From Pontederia crassipes (Eukaryota; Streptophyta; Magnoliopsida; Commelinales; Pontederiaceae), in NCBI GenBank assembly GCA_030549335.1, contig CM060194.1, forward strand, positions 18,478,171 through 18,542,170: a stretch of DNA of 64,000 bases, in the 5' to 3' direction. Of the stretch, positions 12,377 through 24,289 are shown in pieces; position 1 is the stretch's first letter; the number at the start of each line of letters is the position of its first letter. The position numbers were made by a program, and so were the translations under genes. The notes beneath the pieces were generated by a model. It searched no databases. It was not told the origin of the DNA and was given only the letters and a program-made list of their open reading frames with translations.

Positions 12377-14130
12377 TGCACATCGTCAAAGAGACCAAGA
12401 GGAATCTTTGAATTCCAGTAAGAGCCCTATGACACATGACTTTACCCTCTTTATAAGTCAAAAATCTTTTCTTAATTACAAATGGAGGGCTATTATCTAA
12501 TATATATATACTTATATATGAAAACAATGAAATACATTACTTTTGTAGATGGAACTTGGATTCTAGACTTTTTTAATCCGTCAGTTCTATTAAATTGAAA
12601 ATAGACAAAATTTTCATTCAAATTATTATCAGGTGGTAGTCGTCGCCTCTCTCATAAATCTAAATATCACCTGTGGCAGGTGATCCATGTGATCCACAAA
12701 ACCTCCAGGTCACTTAACTGCAGGATCTTCAAGTGCTTTACGACATGGTACTATTCTTCCTGGTGGGTCGATTACTTTTAGTAGTTTTACTTGTCACATT
12801 CAATAATCTACTAATACAAAATTTAAAAGTTAATTATATATAAGGTTGATAGAGAAAGTGGCAAGGCAATTGGTCTGAAGTGGAGGGTTGTGCGATCGAT
12901 GAGGTACATAAGTACGGAGGTCAGGCGGGTGGTGCATATATATATATATATATACATCTGACTGATTAGTCTTTTGACTTTGACTTGTCCAATCTTGAGT
13001 CAGTTCAGATTCTCACAAGATTGATTCTATAGATCATATCTATATTTATATTCATGCATTCATCGAACGATAAGACACAAAGAAAACATCGAGTTCCAAC
13101 GCTCTATACGTACGTACGTGGGCAACATATATATACACCAGTCAATCATTTCCTTGCTTTTCGGTGAGATGTCACGGAGACTTGGTTAATGGAAGTTGGA
13201 AAATGTTGCAAGTTAATCGAAACGTGATATGATTACTGATTAGTGACTACGTTACCGGCGGTCGAGCAATTCGTGCATGACTTGAACATTCCGTTTTTGT
13301 TATAATGCGATTTAATAATATATTAAAGTAAGACAAAGGACAATGCTGGTTAATTTCTCCTCCAATGTTATTGATCAATGTCGTTTCATCTTGCTCTCAC
13401 ACACATTTCCCCAGCATACATTTCAGTAGAACACAAAAGCACCAACCTTTGGAGCAACGTACGTTGTTATTATGCAACTTTTTTCCTCGTTCTGTGTTGA
13501 TGCTCGTGGTATTTATAAGCCCCATCAATATGGAGGGAAACGTACGTATATTACAAGCATAAATGCATGATTACTTCATGATTATTTTGCAGCTATAACT
13601 TGTATTTCATTCTGGTAGCAGGAACACATTTATCAGGGATGCCTTCAATTCCGAGCACCAACCGTTTCCCACTTAATTTATTTGTTTCATATGCTCGAGT
13701 TCATATTTCTTTTTGTTTTTTTCCCGATCGAATGACTTCATATATAATTTAATTTATTGTTGACAGGCGACGATGCAACTTTCATATTATTTGGAGATAG
13801 AAGTACATAATGGAATTAGTTTGTTCTCGTATGAAAGCCCAAATCACTTGAAGAAATGATGAAGATTCGTAAACGCTCATTATTATGACATTGTACATTT
13901 CATCAGCTTCCGTAACCATGGCAAAGTGTATGGATATGTTCTCTCTATCTGCTCTTCGGTTAATTAATGATATGCATTATTATAACAAGTATGCTTTTGA
14001 ACTTAAGGGTTGAGTTAAACTTTGGATTCTTGAATCTTTTAACTACTCCATAATTAATCAGACCTTTGTATCTACCGTAAATAATACTTTCATTTGGATC
14101 TAGAGTACTTATTGATGATGAAGGTTATTA
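12377..14130. other. Intergenic, no gene seen
   Basis: AT-rich sequence without a recognisable exon. It contains a short TA run at about 12936-12953 and the alternating phrase tacgtacgtacg at about 13107-13119. Small open frames here have no protein-like composition. I see no transposon ends. Confidence 0.4.
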
Positions 14131-14139
14131 GCAAACTCA

Positions 14140-15120
14140 TCCGGTATATTCGGACGAGACCCTCAAACGTGGAACGATCCATAAACATATATAATCAATC
14201 TCCCGTAATCGTCTGAGAAAGACAACATTGATTGCATTTGGATCTTGAGATCGCTGAACTCGAAGTCCCATGCATGCGTGCGTGCGTGTGCGCGCCATCG
14301 ATATCACTCGATTGCAATCGTCGACGCTCATCCCGGTGCGCGCGCGTTGGACGGTCAAGAGATGCAATTAGTGGTGGTGCTGCCTGCTGCTGGCAATGGC
14401 AGCGTTCGTACGGACCCTCAGCCTTTTTCTCATTGGCCGGGCGCGCGCTTCTTTCCCGCGTGCTACCGGCGCAGCCGAGACGTATTTATCCAATGCATAT
14501 ATATATCCGGCACTGGACCGGGAGCACGAACGCTGCAGCAGCTGCAGCTGCTGTTGCTGCTGCCTTCTGCTGCTTGCTTGGGGCGGGGGAAGAGGCTGGC
14601 AGGCAAATCAAAGCTTTCCTTTTTGGCTTTTGCTTTTTTTTTCTCAATTTTTTTTTCTTTCTTGTTGCTGTAACTTGTAAGAAGAAGAGAGAAAAAAAGA
14701 AAGGATAAATTTGGAAACGGCAAACGAGACGAGCGTCGTCGTCTGCATCGTCATCTCCCTTTTCCCCTGCGCGAAGCAATGCGTTCATTGGCATATCAGA
14801 CAAGGAGCAGCAGTAAAAATTTCTGTTGCACTTTTGATGGGGTCAAGTGCTTTCTCGCGTCTGCATGCTCTCCTTTTGGCGTCGGATGCAGTGTGCGCTA
14901 AAGAAGAGATAAGGAATGAATGAGAGAGAGAGATAGATGGAGAGACGGGAGAGAGAGAGAGACGAGAGAGAGAGAGAGAGAGAGAGCAGGAAAAAGGGAG
15001 CTTGGAAGGGCGGGACAAATCGTAGTTAGTGTTTGAATAAAGCAGATAGAGAGAGAGAGAGAGTATAAGTAGGGAGTGGGAGGGCGATATAAAGGAACGC
15101 TGGGAAGGGATCAAAGGAAA
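14140..15120 (+). promoter_or_regulatory. GC-rich patch with GA repeat and TATA-like box; possible non-coding transcription start
   Basis: Composition changes sharply from the AT-rich surroundings. There is a GC-rich block (14220-14620) with CAG/CTG-type repeats at 14533-14575. A T-rich stretch follows, then a GA-rich tract (14920-14990 and 15047-15062), then atataaagg at 15087-15095. A GA tract just upstream of a TATA-like box is common in plant core promoters. No downstream frame begins with a credible protein. The overlapping long frames at 14232-14708 and 14463-15114 are low-complexity (poly-Ala, poly-Ser/Leu). It could be the promoter of a non-coding transcript or a remnant of a lost gene. 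Confidence 0.35.
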
Positions 15121-16673
15121 AGTATATTATGTGGGAAGGATTCTTAGCTTAGGGTTTTAAGCTTTTGGTAGTTGCTCGTGGTATGGTATATATGATTGCT
15201 GCATAGTCATATTATTATTTATTTGTGGTGGAATCGTCCAGGCTGTTGTTGTCCAAGAAAGGAATTTTTGTGCCTCAGCAAACGTCTGAATACAAAGAAA
15301 TTTTTATGTTCAGCCACAAAGGAACGTATTTGTATTCGTCCCCACACCTCCTTTAAGCAAACGTACGGAGATTTCGTTTTTGTAAATATAAAAAAAATTT
15401 GGTGAAATCTCACCTACTATTATAAGTATACGATTTAGGATAATCAAATTGGATTAGCTGGACTCAATCGTGGGTCGACCTCCAATCCGTGGATCATGTG
15501 CGCACGGACTAAACCGTTGGCTCCGCTTTCCCGGACATCGATGGGCTACCGAAAAAAAAAGAAGAAGAATATACTGTACAGGTGCAAAACATGCATGCTA
15601 TCGGCAAACTCATTTCCATTTTAGATATCGGACAATTTGAATGACCACTGAAATAAATTATTATCTTTTAGATTATCTAGTATCGGTTAGTTTCCGTTAA
15701 ACGTAAACTACACCTAAAATTGTTTTAATGTATTTTTCAGAACTGTAATCACATGTTATTATGGATTAAACAATACACAAGTTGATCTTTAACATGTATT
15801 ATGTTTTAAAAATTATTATGTATTTCAAAACTGTATTTATAGTTATATGATTGATATTTTACCATGATGTTATGAAGTTATCTTCCAAGTTGATCAATAT
15901 GAGTCCATTCCATCAATTTCTTTTTGGTGGAAAGAATCGAAAGCTTTCCTTCCAAGTTCAATGTCCGACTAACAAATTATAAAGTCGATCACGATGATTA
16001 GTTTTAAAAAACTCAAATATGAAACATAACGAAAATGCACTTTAAGTTTTCAAAACTTTCAAAATTTGAATATGCAATTGCCTCCATTTTTCTCTATGCT
16101 ATAATTTTATGACCGCCACTTGAAACTTGTTTACGCGTCCATCCAGGGAGATACATGTTGGATCGTGTGTGTGTGTGTATTTTTTATATGAATAATTATG
16201 CTCATAATCAAATTAGACATTGCATTATAACAATAAATAGTTGATTGGCACGTATATCTAATCCTATATATATTGATATTAGTGCGACTTAGCTATTTCT
16301 TCACATTATGTGAAATCTAAACCTATTACATATGGATAGAATAATGCTAATAGTGAATTACCATCGCAAATTTAAAAGTAGATAACTATTTTTTAGACTT
16401 AACATGGACACTGAAACCATTACTCTTTAGTCATTTTGCGAGTATGTCATGTTAGCCACAAGCTAAAAAAAATACACAGATATATTGTTATAGTATATAT
16501 ACTCATTAGCCATATAAAAGAATTTAATAAGAAAAATGCTTCATCCAAGAATGAATAGTTCTTCCTAAGCTGGAGCCTGGAGGCCTGGACCAATCAAATA
16601 AATTGTATCCTCCAGTGTTTATTGGGCTCAAATTAAGTGATAGATAGGGTAATCAAAGTCATCGTCAGAAGTC

Positions 16674-16725
<52 letters not shown>

Positions 16726-17002
16726 CAGAGTCCATGAACCTGAGAGCTACTTAGAAACGCCACCTAATAAAATTTGCTTATATATGTTCCAACCTGCAAA
16801 TCCAATCGTTCATCAGTTTAATTTGGTGAAAGGTCAGACAGATGCAATCTGGTGAAAGTTTAATAATTATTTTTTACATTACACTTATTAATAATTGTAT
16901 ATATATTATCATTGTATTTTCATTTAAAATGTATTATATATATCTTGATAATTAAATACTTATTTAATTTATTTTTTTATGAATTGACTATTTTCAGCCT
17001 AG

Positions 17003-17036
<34 letters not shown>

Positions 17037-17824
17037 TTGACCATATTTTTCATAAATTGTATTCTTGTAGAAAATAATATACTATCTATTAATATTTTAT
17101 TATAAATAAATAAACAAATATGATCATCAGAATTGCTAGGCAAATTATGTATATATAATAAAAAGAATATATTCTATTAGGTTATTATTTATATAATGCA
17201 TTTTAGAAATAATTTAATAAATGATAATTTCTACTAGGTTATTACTGATTGTTGAGTAATGCTAAGAGGTAATGTAATAAATGCTCCGTGAGGTTGACGA
17301 TCATCAAAGACAATATATAAACTACGTGTTGTAATGTGTGTCAATTCGTCGCAGTTAAAATGATTTAGCCTTGTTTACACAAAAAAAAAAAAGATTTAGG
17401 AAATGGGTATGCTACATGAACAGTTATGCCAATGCTAGAGAGCAATTCAAATCCGAGCACTAAACAAAGTCAATAGGCAACAATTAGGAAATGAAATTTA
17501 CCATAATTGTACATGCATTTTTCCCTTGATGTTTATATTCATGTTAATCCAACGCAGCGCTTGCTTCAGCTTGTCATGCATTATCCTACCCTAATAACAT
17601 TAATTCAATACCAATAAGAAGAGCAAAAGTGCATTAATTTAATAACATAAACTCATCCAACGAAAGATTATAGGAATCGTGAAGCGGGAGCGACAAAGAT
17701 TAGATTAGCCAAATGATTCATTAATTACACATCTCAATTTTGATTGTTTTGATGAAAGCAAATTCTTTTATGCGGAATAATAACAGAAGGCCTAGTACCA
17801 TGCTTCATAGAATAAATAGTATAA
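15121..17824. other. AT-rich intergenic DNA with TA microsatellites
   Basis: No gene recognised. Pure TA runs lie at about 16677-16722 and 17004-17031, with a GT run near 16168-16178. The inverted pair gagatttc/gaaatctc occurs at about 15369-15410. The stretch ends at the left end of the CACTA element. Confidence 0.4.
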
Positions 17825-18515
17825 TTATACAAGAAAAACCCCGATTTCTGACGGTTCATTTTCGACAGGCGTAAATCCGTCTGAAGTACCGACAGATTTT
17901 TCGACGGATCGAATTATCCGTTGAAATTATAGTCGGATAAGTTTTCGACGGTTTTAGTCGTCTGAACTTACGACAGTTGAAAATTCGTCGAAACTTTCCG
18001 TCGAAAATTTCGATGATCGTAACCGTCGAAGATATTAAAATCAGATGATTAGTTTCCATGGTGGTTTTCCGTCGGTTCAGACCGTCGAAAGTTTCGATGG
18101 TTCACCTATCCATCGAAACTTCCAGCGATCTTAGCCGTTGAAATATCTTCATGTTGATAACTATCTATATTTTTATTTTCAATGGTTCCGGCCGTCGAAA
18201 GTTGCGACATTTCACGGAACCGTCGATATTTCGATGGTCGGACCTGTCGGAATGTTAACTCATTTTAATTCTATTTTAAATATTTTCGACGGTTTTGACC
18301 ATCGAAAGGGAAGATTTATAATTTATATAATTCTCTTTCACTTGATATATAATATTATATATTTCGACGGTTAAAACCATCGAAAGTTTCGACGATTTGG
18401 AGAACCGTCGAATGTTTTGACGGTTTGTCCAGCGGGTTTGACCCTATGAATTTGAATTGATATTTTATTGTCTTTACCTACTTTCCGACAGTTCTGACTG
18501 TCCGAATTTTGTATC

Positions 18516-19995
18516 ATGCAGATGTTTCGTTTGGGTAAAAGAAAAAATAAGAGAAAAGAGAAGGTCGTCCCTAGATATAATTCTCCTTCGTCGGCTCCTA
18601 AATTAGTCATGGGCATTTGCATAATAGAACGGCAGTCTCCTCCGCCGGCTCCTTCCTCTCACGCTGATATTGCAGACCTGAAGACACAATTGCCGAAAGA
18701 ACCCGTTAGAGCTCTTGATTCCGTGGAACCCTCAGATGCAGCTTTGTCAAATCGTGTGCACAAATCATACTTACAGCCAGATGGTAATTTATGATAAGTG
18801 TTATTTTATGTCTTTCGAATCCTTATTCATTTTGTGATTCACCCATCGCATTTTATAATTTTGTATTATTAAAGGTTTGTGCCGTCGAAACTCGCGGCTG
18901 CCGCAATTACTAAGGTGTTGCAACATAGGTATACTGATGTGTGGCTTACATGGAGGGAAGTTCCTTATGCCACGTGACAGATACTATTTAATGAATTTTA
19001 GGTATCCTTAGAAGTCAACTTGGTCATTTAAATTTATCTTCATACTAATTTAATTATTTTTATATACATGCAGGCTGATGTGTTGTGGGATCCCGAGCAT
19101 ATGGAACAAATGTTGAAGGCTTTTAATTCTCGGTGCTCAAAGAGATTATCCGTGATGCTTTCAGAAGCGCGAGCTACAGGAGAACGGCCCAATTGGATCC
19201 CCGAGGCTGTTTGGATCAAACTGCTACGAAAGTGGTCCATCGATGAGTACAAATCAAAGTGTGAAAAAGCGAAAACAAGTCGAGAATCCGACCAGGGAGC
19301 ATGCTTGCATTCGGGTGGATGTGTATCCACGAGCACGATTGCCAAGAAAATGGTAAAGTCTTGCAATATTGTTTGGACAAAATATTATACTTTATTTGAC
19401 ATTTTTAACTACAGGAGAAAGAGACGGGTAGATCACCTACTCAGGACGAAATATTTTTTCGAACTCATCAGAAGAAGAACAAAGAATGTGTTTCATCATT
19501 TGCTCGGGAGACATATGTCTGTAAATATAAGTGCCTCTTATTTTTTAAATTTCAAGTAAATATATAAAATAGTAAAATCATCATTGATTTATCTTTTTTT
19601 AAAAATTTTAGGAGTCTTACAAAATAAGAGAAATCGAGCACATTACGCAAGCCACACAAGAGAGGACCACATCGCTGATCTCAAGACAACTTTGACCGGA
19701 CCAAGTCGGGGTTAAGAAGGGTCGCATTTACGGCCTCGAATCTTCTGTCAGTACTGCAAATATTGGATATGGTTGTAAATCGATTTCAGGTTCCTCTGGT
19801 GAAGGTATGCAACAAATGTTTGACTTGATGAGGCAGGAGATCAAACAAGAGATCATACAAGAGATCAGGCAAGATGTTACAAAGGAAATTAGAAAGGAGT
19901 TCAAAGAACGTGAACATCGTACGAAAAAAGAGATGAAGAAAATGATGCGTGGCGAATTCGACGACCAGGACGACGAGGACGATTTAGTACTATAG
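18516..19995 (+). CDS. En/Spm-type (Transposase_24) gene in the CACTA element
   Basis: Several plus-strand coding segments resemble the plant Ptta/En/Spm family (PF03004). Segment one (18516-18794) is basic then proline-rich. Segment two (about 19075-19350) has RPNWIPEAVWIKLLRKW and the HSGG element. Then comes GRSPTQDEIFF..TH in another frame (about 19412-19510). The last segment starts near 19612 and, after RIYGLES, ends in a charged coiled coil (about 19807-19995) rich in E, K and Q, with stop TAG at 19993-19995. Frame changes coincide with GT and AG boundaries, so introns are likely, but I cannot exclude small disruptions. The family is thought to bind the subterminal repeats. Exact exon ends are uncertain. 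Confidence 0.6.
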
Positions 19996-20459
19996 TTTTT
20001 TTTGTGTTGTGTTGAGCTCAAACAAGGTGCTATCTCACTTCCCCTAGTTGATAAGATTCTGCAAATTTGTTCTACAAAACTCTCTCTCTCTCTCCCGACT
20101 CTTTGTGCTAAGCAATGATGATCGAGGTGCCTTGCGAAAAGGTGGAGTTGTCAATTCATCAAGTTCTTGAGTTCCGACGGGGAAGACGAGACCACATCTT
20201 CTTGTGCCCATGTGTCCATCTTCTTGTGACTAGGACGTCGACGCTATTATACTTTGCTTACCATCTGTTGCCTTTATATTAGAATTGGACATTATGTGTT
20301 GCGTTTGTGTTCTGTTGGACAATTGTTATGTGCCAGATTTGTGGTGTTGGACATTATGTGTTGCATTTGTTATGTTTGGACAATCGTTATGATATTACAT
20401 TTGATTATTATGATCCAATTGGACATTTGTTGTATTATGTGTTTGGACATTTAATTTTT

Positions 20460-20880
20460 TTTAATGTTTTCGATGGTTAGAACCGTCGATAATCATCGAT
20501 ACATATTTATTTTTTTTATACTTATCGACGGTTCTAACCGTCCGTCCAAACTTATAGACGGTCTTACTCGTCGATAGGCATCGACGATTTCAACCGTCCA
20601 AAGTTAACAACGGTTTGATCTGTCGAAACTCAGCGATTGAATCGACGGCTCAAACCGTCGATCTAAATTTTCGACGGCTCAAACCGTCGAGTATCGACAG
20701 TTCAAACCGTCAATACATATCGACGGCTCAAACCATCTTAAATCTTCAACGGTCGACGACCGCGCCCGCAGCTGGACCGTCGAAGATGTCGACGGTTCAG
20801 AAATAACCGTCGCAAATCATTTGCGATGCGTCGTTTTCGCACGGACGCTATCCGTCGAAAAACTCGTCAAAAATCATCAT
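20460..20880. repeat. Subterminal palindromic repeat array (right arm of CACTA)
   Basis: More than a dozen copies of gacggtt / aaccgtc words, many as facing pairs such as cgacggctcaaaccgtcga, at roughly 15-30 bp spacing. The matching left-arm array spans about 17850-18440. They are the likely binding sites of the element's own protein. Confidence 0.8.
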
Positions 20881-20895
20881 TTCAGTCTTGTAGTA

Positions 20896-21324
20896 TTAAG
20901 AAGAAACATAAATAGGCACTTTGGCTTATACTATCGATCCAAGACAACATGAATATATCGAAAAGTACAAAATATCAATGAGTCGTCCGAAAAAAGAATC
21001 CGAAAATAAAAATCCTCTTTTCTCCTTGTTTGTAACTCCCACTACAAGTTAAGAGTATAAGAGATACAAAAGTCCTACCATAGTCAAATTTAAGCTTTAT
21101 AATAATTTCATTTAGATGAAAACTTATCCTTATAAACATGAATTGGCAAGATTTCCTTTATCTTAGAATAAAACAACCTTGGTTAAAACAAAATTCAATC
21201 AACAAGTTCAAAGGATAGCTCAGGTAGGAGAAAAAGCTAAGCAGATGTGTGTTCAGCAGGACAAGGCTTCCTCTGGTTGACATCAAGATATAGTAACACA
21301 ATTAATATGATATATTCTCGAAAC
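20896..21324. other. Intergenic, no gene seen
   Basis: AT-rich sequence between the CACTA right end and the weak exon-like segments that follow. No transposon ends or protein motifs recognised. Confidence 0.35.
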
Positions 21325-21982
21325 TACTTATGGCTGACATTTGAAGTTCGCTGCTCTGGAGGATTCATAGGTGCCTTCTCTTGGTGTATTAGTACTGATG
21401 TGTCAACAGCAATCCGAGGTTTCAAAGGCGTGTGCGAGGTAGTGTCTTCAGAGGAGGGTCAACAGTAAATTGACTTCGGTTTCCTTTTTTTCTAGTTGAC
21501 GTTCTGCCTTTTCTGCTAAAGAAGACTACTAACTTACAGGACAAATAAAGAATCTACTTAAATTCTTGAACTTGACAATCTTAGACTCCAGTATTAGAAG
21601 GCAAACTTGCTGACACGGTAGAGGAACCAAATCAGTAGAGGGTTTTGAATGATTGTGGAAATAACATAAAGTATGGAGCATGCAACATTCTAGATCAAAT
21701 GGATAAATTAAGAAGAAGAAAATAGAAAGATGCCAATGTTATAGTTGTTTGTTCTAAGTAGATTGCCGGAATCTTAGGTGGTGATATTATCCCATATTCA
21801 ACAGTTCTTGCAATACCACGAGCTACAATAATTTCTTCACTTATCCAATTTTTGCCACGTCACTTTTTTTTTAACACAGCTTTCAGATTTTACTGAGCAG
21901 AATTTCTTCAGGGATCATAAGCTGTGGAAGATATTCTAAAAATTTTAAAGCTGCTATTTTCACTGTAACGGTGAAGTTCAAC
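21325..21982 (-). pseudogene. Unrecognised exon-like segments, possibly a gene fragment
   Basis: On the minus strand, a segment at 21982-21894 follows a good acceptor (ttttcag) and ends before GTAAAA. In one frame it reads FTVTVKIAALKFLEYLPQLM, which looks protein-like. A second open stretch (about 21860-21765) contains SEEIIVARGIARTVEYGI. A third (about 21655-21545) contains STDLVPLPCQQVCLLILESK. A fourth (about 21465-21325) contains AVDTSVLIHQEKAPMNPPEQ and ends at a stop. They have the size and order of plant exons, but joins and phases cannot be proven and I do not recognise the protein. It may be the 3' end of a decayed gene. Chance frames in AT-rich DNA are also possible. Confidence 0.3.
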
Positions 21983-22559
21983 CTGAAAATTAACCAAGAG
22001 AACTTACAGCCTTACTGTCTTAACAATACTCCTGAACAGTGTATACTGAATTGGACACTATATATCTATCTTGAGATTTGAGAATATGGACTTCAAGTGT
22101 TTTAACAAATACTCCTGAATAGTATATACTGAATTCGATGCTATATATCTATAATGAGAATAAAACTTGTTAATAATGTCTTGAATTTTACCTAATTGAA
22201 AATTCATCTGGTATGAAGTAAAATGTGTCATCACACTACTAGAGTTTCAATCTGTGTAATTTAAAGTGCCTATATAAACTCTCTACGAGTCAAAACAGTA
22301 ACATTCTTTCCAAGGAAAAGACTTTAAAAAAGTTTATCTCAATTATATAAAAATCAGTGGTAGGTTCCATATATTAGACAAGCTTCAGACGTTAGAGTTG
22401 GGATCGTGCTGCAATAGGAGTTTCAGAAGATAGAAAAAAAAACAGCTTAAATTTCCCTTCTCAAGGTAGGAGTGAAATATTGATGGAAAACTGTATACAC
22501 ATTTCTACTAGTTTGGCAATTACAACAAAACGAGGTTTCAAAGGAAAACAACAATTTGA

Positions 22560-22703
22560 GGAGCCCTCTCACACATTGCGATGGCAACTTATCATCTAAT
22601 CAATATCCTAATTAAGCCATGAACTACCTCAATGTGTTGTGCTAATTGATTTACTGACCGTTGAGATGGCGCCGGCGGCACCGGACGGTGGCGCCCAGGG
22701 CTT
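22560..22703 (-). other. Downstream region of PAM68-like
   Basis: AT-rich sequence immediately 3' of the PAM68-like stop, presumably its 3' untranslated region. I cannot place the polyadenylation site. Confidence 0.35.
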
Positions 22704-23282
22704 CTACTTCTTTCCGCCCCAGAGTGACTGCCACAAGACGGGCCAATTCCTCCTGGCCTCATTCCAGCCGAGAAGCGAACCCTCCCGCATGGGGTCCCAG
22801 CTGGTGGAGACGATGCCGTAGCTGACGCCGAGGAGAGCGGTGCCGAAGAAGAAGAAGGACACCAGGACGGGGATCCAACTGGGCACATCCACCTTCGCCA
22901 CCACCTTGAGGTAGTAGAAGAACGGAAAGAAGAGGAGTCCCACGAACAAGGGGACCCCGATGGTCAGCCCCATGCGGCGCATCATCCGGTTCGTCACCAC
23001 CTCCGGGACCGTCGCGTCGGCGTCGTCTTCGTCGTCGATTGCGTCGTCCACCTCGTCATCGTCGTCTTCGTCCTTCTTGCTCCGCTTGCCTTTCTTCGAT
23101 TTCTGGGGCGGGGGGCCGAAGCCGCGGGGGCTCTTGAAAGCGAACGCCGCGTGGAGGCGGCCGCGGGGGGCGGCAGGAGGTGGAGAAGAAGCAGAAGGGC
23201 GGAGGTGGAGGGAGCGCGAGGGCTTATGTAGCAGGGGAGCGAGAAGGGGAGAGGAGGGGTGGAGGACGGAGAGGGACTCCAT
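22704..23282 (-). CDS. PAM68L: PAM68-like thylakoid assembly factor, chloroplast-targeted
   Basis: Intronless, 192 aa, ATG at 23282. Residues 1-50 are Ser/Pro/Arg-rich and look like a transit peptide. A basic then strongly acidic linker follows (60-90, with DDDD and DDEDD). The conserved PAM68/DUF3464 region begins at TVPEVVTNRMMRRMG (91-105). Two hydrophobic helices lie at about 107-124 and 134-155, followed by SWDPMREGSLLG (161-172) and a tail of NWPVLWQS. The FPFFYYLK after the first helix and the SWDP..EGSLLGWNEA box fit the PAM68-like paralogue better than PAM68 itself, as I recall the Arabidopsis pair. PAM68 assists photosystem II assembly; the PAM68-like form is linked to the chloroplast NDH complex. 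The gene is GC-rich, with a GA run just upstream of the ATG. Family is firm; choice of paralogue is moderate. Confidence 0.9.
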   Translation of the reverse strand: MESLSVLHPSSPLLAPLLHKPSRSLHLRPSASSPPPAAPRGRLHAAFAFKSPRGFGPPPQKSKKGKRSKKDEDDDDEVDDAIDDEDDADATVPEVVTNRMMRRMGLTIGVPLFVGLLFFPFFYYLKVVAKVDVPSWIPVLVSFFFFGTALLGVSYGIVSTSWDPMREGSLLGWNEARRNWPVLWQSLWGGKK

Positions 23283-23479
23283 GTACGGGGAGCGCAGAGA
23301 GAGAGAGAGAGCTCCAACCGTTGTTTCATGTGTGACGACGATGGAGGCTTATCCTATTCGACGGGTACTAAGGCCCACGACAAAACCCGATAATACATTT
23401 TGGATCCGAACCCAATACATATGCTCGCTGGAGGAATATTATAACTAATATATATAGAATGTAATGACTATCCCATTTA
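23283..23479 (-). promoter_or_regulatory. Upstream region of PAM68-like
   Basis: The 5' side of PAM68-like on the minus strand. It contains a short GA/CT run (23299-23311), which probably lies in the leader. I could not pick a clear TATA box. A Tourist-type MITE begins at 23480, about 200 bp from the ATG, and may form part of the promoter. Confidence 0.35.
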
Positions 23480-23921
23480 GGGACTATTTGGTTGTGGAAT
23501 ATAAATTAGAATATCTCAATAATTTTTAGAATATAATCAAACACAAATAAAATAGAAATAATTTAGTCAAATTTTATTTTTCTCAAAATCATCTTGAAGA
23601 ATGTGAAACCATCCTTTTTAATCCATTCAACATCATATTTTTATTCTTTTAAGATAGGAGAATAGAGATATTCTCTTGTTTTGTCATTTTTATCATCATT
23701 TTTTATTTTTCATTATTTTACTATATATTATTTTATTATAAATTTTATAATGATAATAATAATAAATGTCAACTATTTATAATAAAATATTTTTATTGTA
23801 AAATATAAATTTTATTTGTTTCAACCAAACAAAAGGTAAAATAAGAATAAGATAAAAATACTATATTCTTTAGAATAAAATTTGATATTCCTTCAAAGTT
23901 ATTCTTCAACCAAACTGTCCC
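23480..23921. mobile_element. Tourist-like (PIF/Harbinger) MITE, 442 bp
   Basis: Flanked on both sides by TTA (23477-23479 and 23922-23924), the PIF/Harbinger target duplication. Ends are GGGACTATTTGGTTG and, read from the other strand, GGGACAGTTTGGTTG (13 of 15 match). The interior is AT-rich and non-coding. It lies about 200 bp upstream of the PAM68-like start codon. Confidence 0.85.
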
Positions 23922-23979
23922 TTAGTGAAGTGAGGGGGACTGTTCATCCGCTTAGTGAAGTGAGGGGGACGTTCATCCT
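23921..23979. repeat. 29-30 bp tandem duplication beside the MITE
   Basis: The phrase cttagtgaagtgagggggac followed by gttcatcc occurs twice in succession, starting at 23921 and near 23951. The copies differ by a single T in the middle. The first copy overlaps the end of the MITE and its TTA. Confidence 0.75.
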
Positions 23980-24289
23980 ACGAGCGTTGCCATTCGATGT
24001 ATAATGAACGTAAGGACGGAAAGTGGATGGTTTAGTGCGGTTCAATGGCGGCACATTTTTACCGATTAATTCAGCGTCTCCCGAAGCTCTTCAAGCCATC
24101 CAGCCACCCCTTCCTGTCGGCCGAGCTAGAGCATGCACTTGAGCTCCTCCAGTTGACGCGAGCCCGGCAATGCCGTCCGTTAGGACAAGGTTCGAATTGA
24201 GGTAGTCCCGCAGCCGACACGCAGGGAGGATGCCAACAAGGTAGGACCGCATGTAGTTGAGATTGAGATCGGTGTCGCGCGGTCGAGAG

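Larger units (their letters stand above)
17825..20895 (+). mobile_element. CACTA (En/Spm) transposon, non-autonomous
   Basis: The left end reads ttatacaagaaaaacc, and the right end read inward from 20895 reads tactacaagactg. Both are degraded forms of the plant CACTACAAGAAAA terminus. Possible 3-bp flanks are taa and tta. Several hundred bases inside each end are packed with the subterminal word cgacggtt(c/t)(a/t)aaccgtcga in both orientations (17850-18440 and 20460-20860), the classic CACTA binding-site array. The interior carries only an En/Spm Transposase_24-type gene. No TnpD-like catalytic transposase is visible, so movement would need a partner element. Confidence 0.82.

Noticed and set aside
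14232-15114. Long overlapping open frames on both strands (up to 158 aa)
   Set aside because: They consist of CAG/CTG, T-rich and GA repeats giving poly-Ala, poly-Ser/Leu and Phe runs; no domain, and both strands are open because of the repeats.
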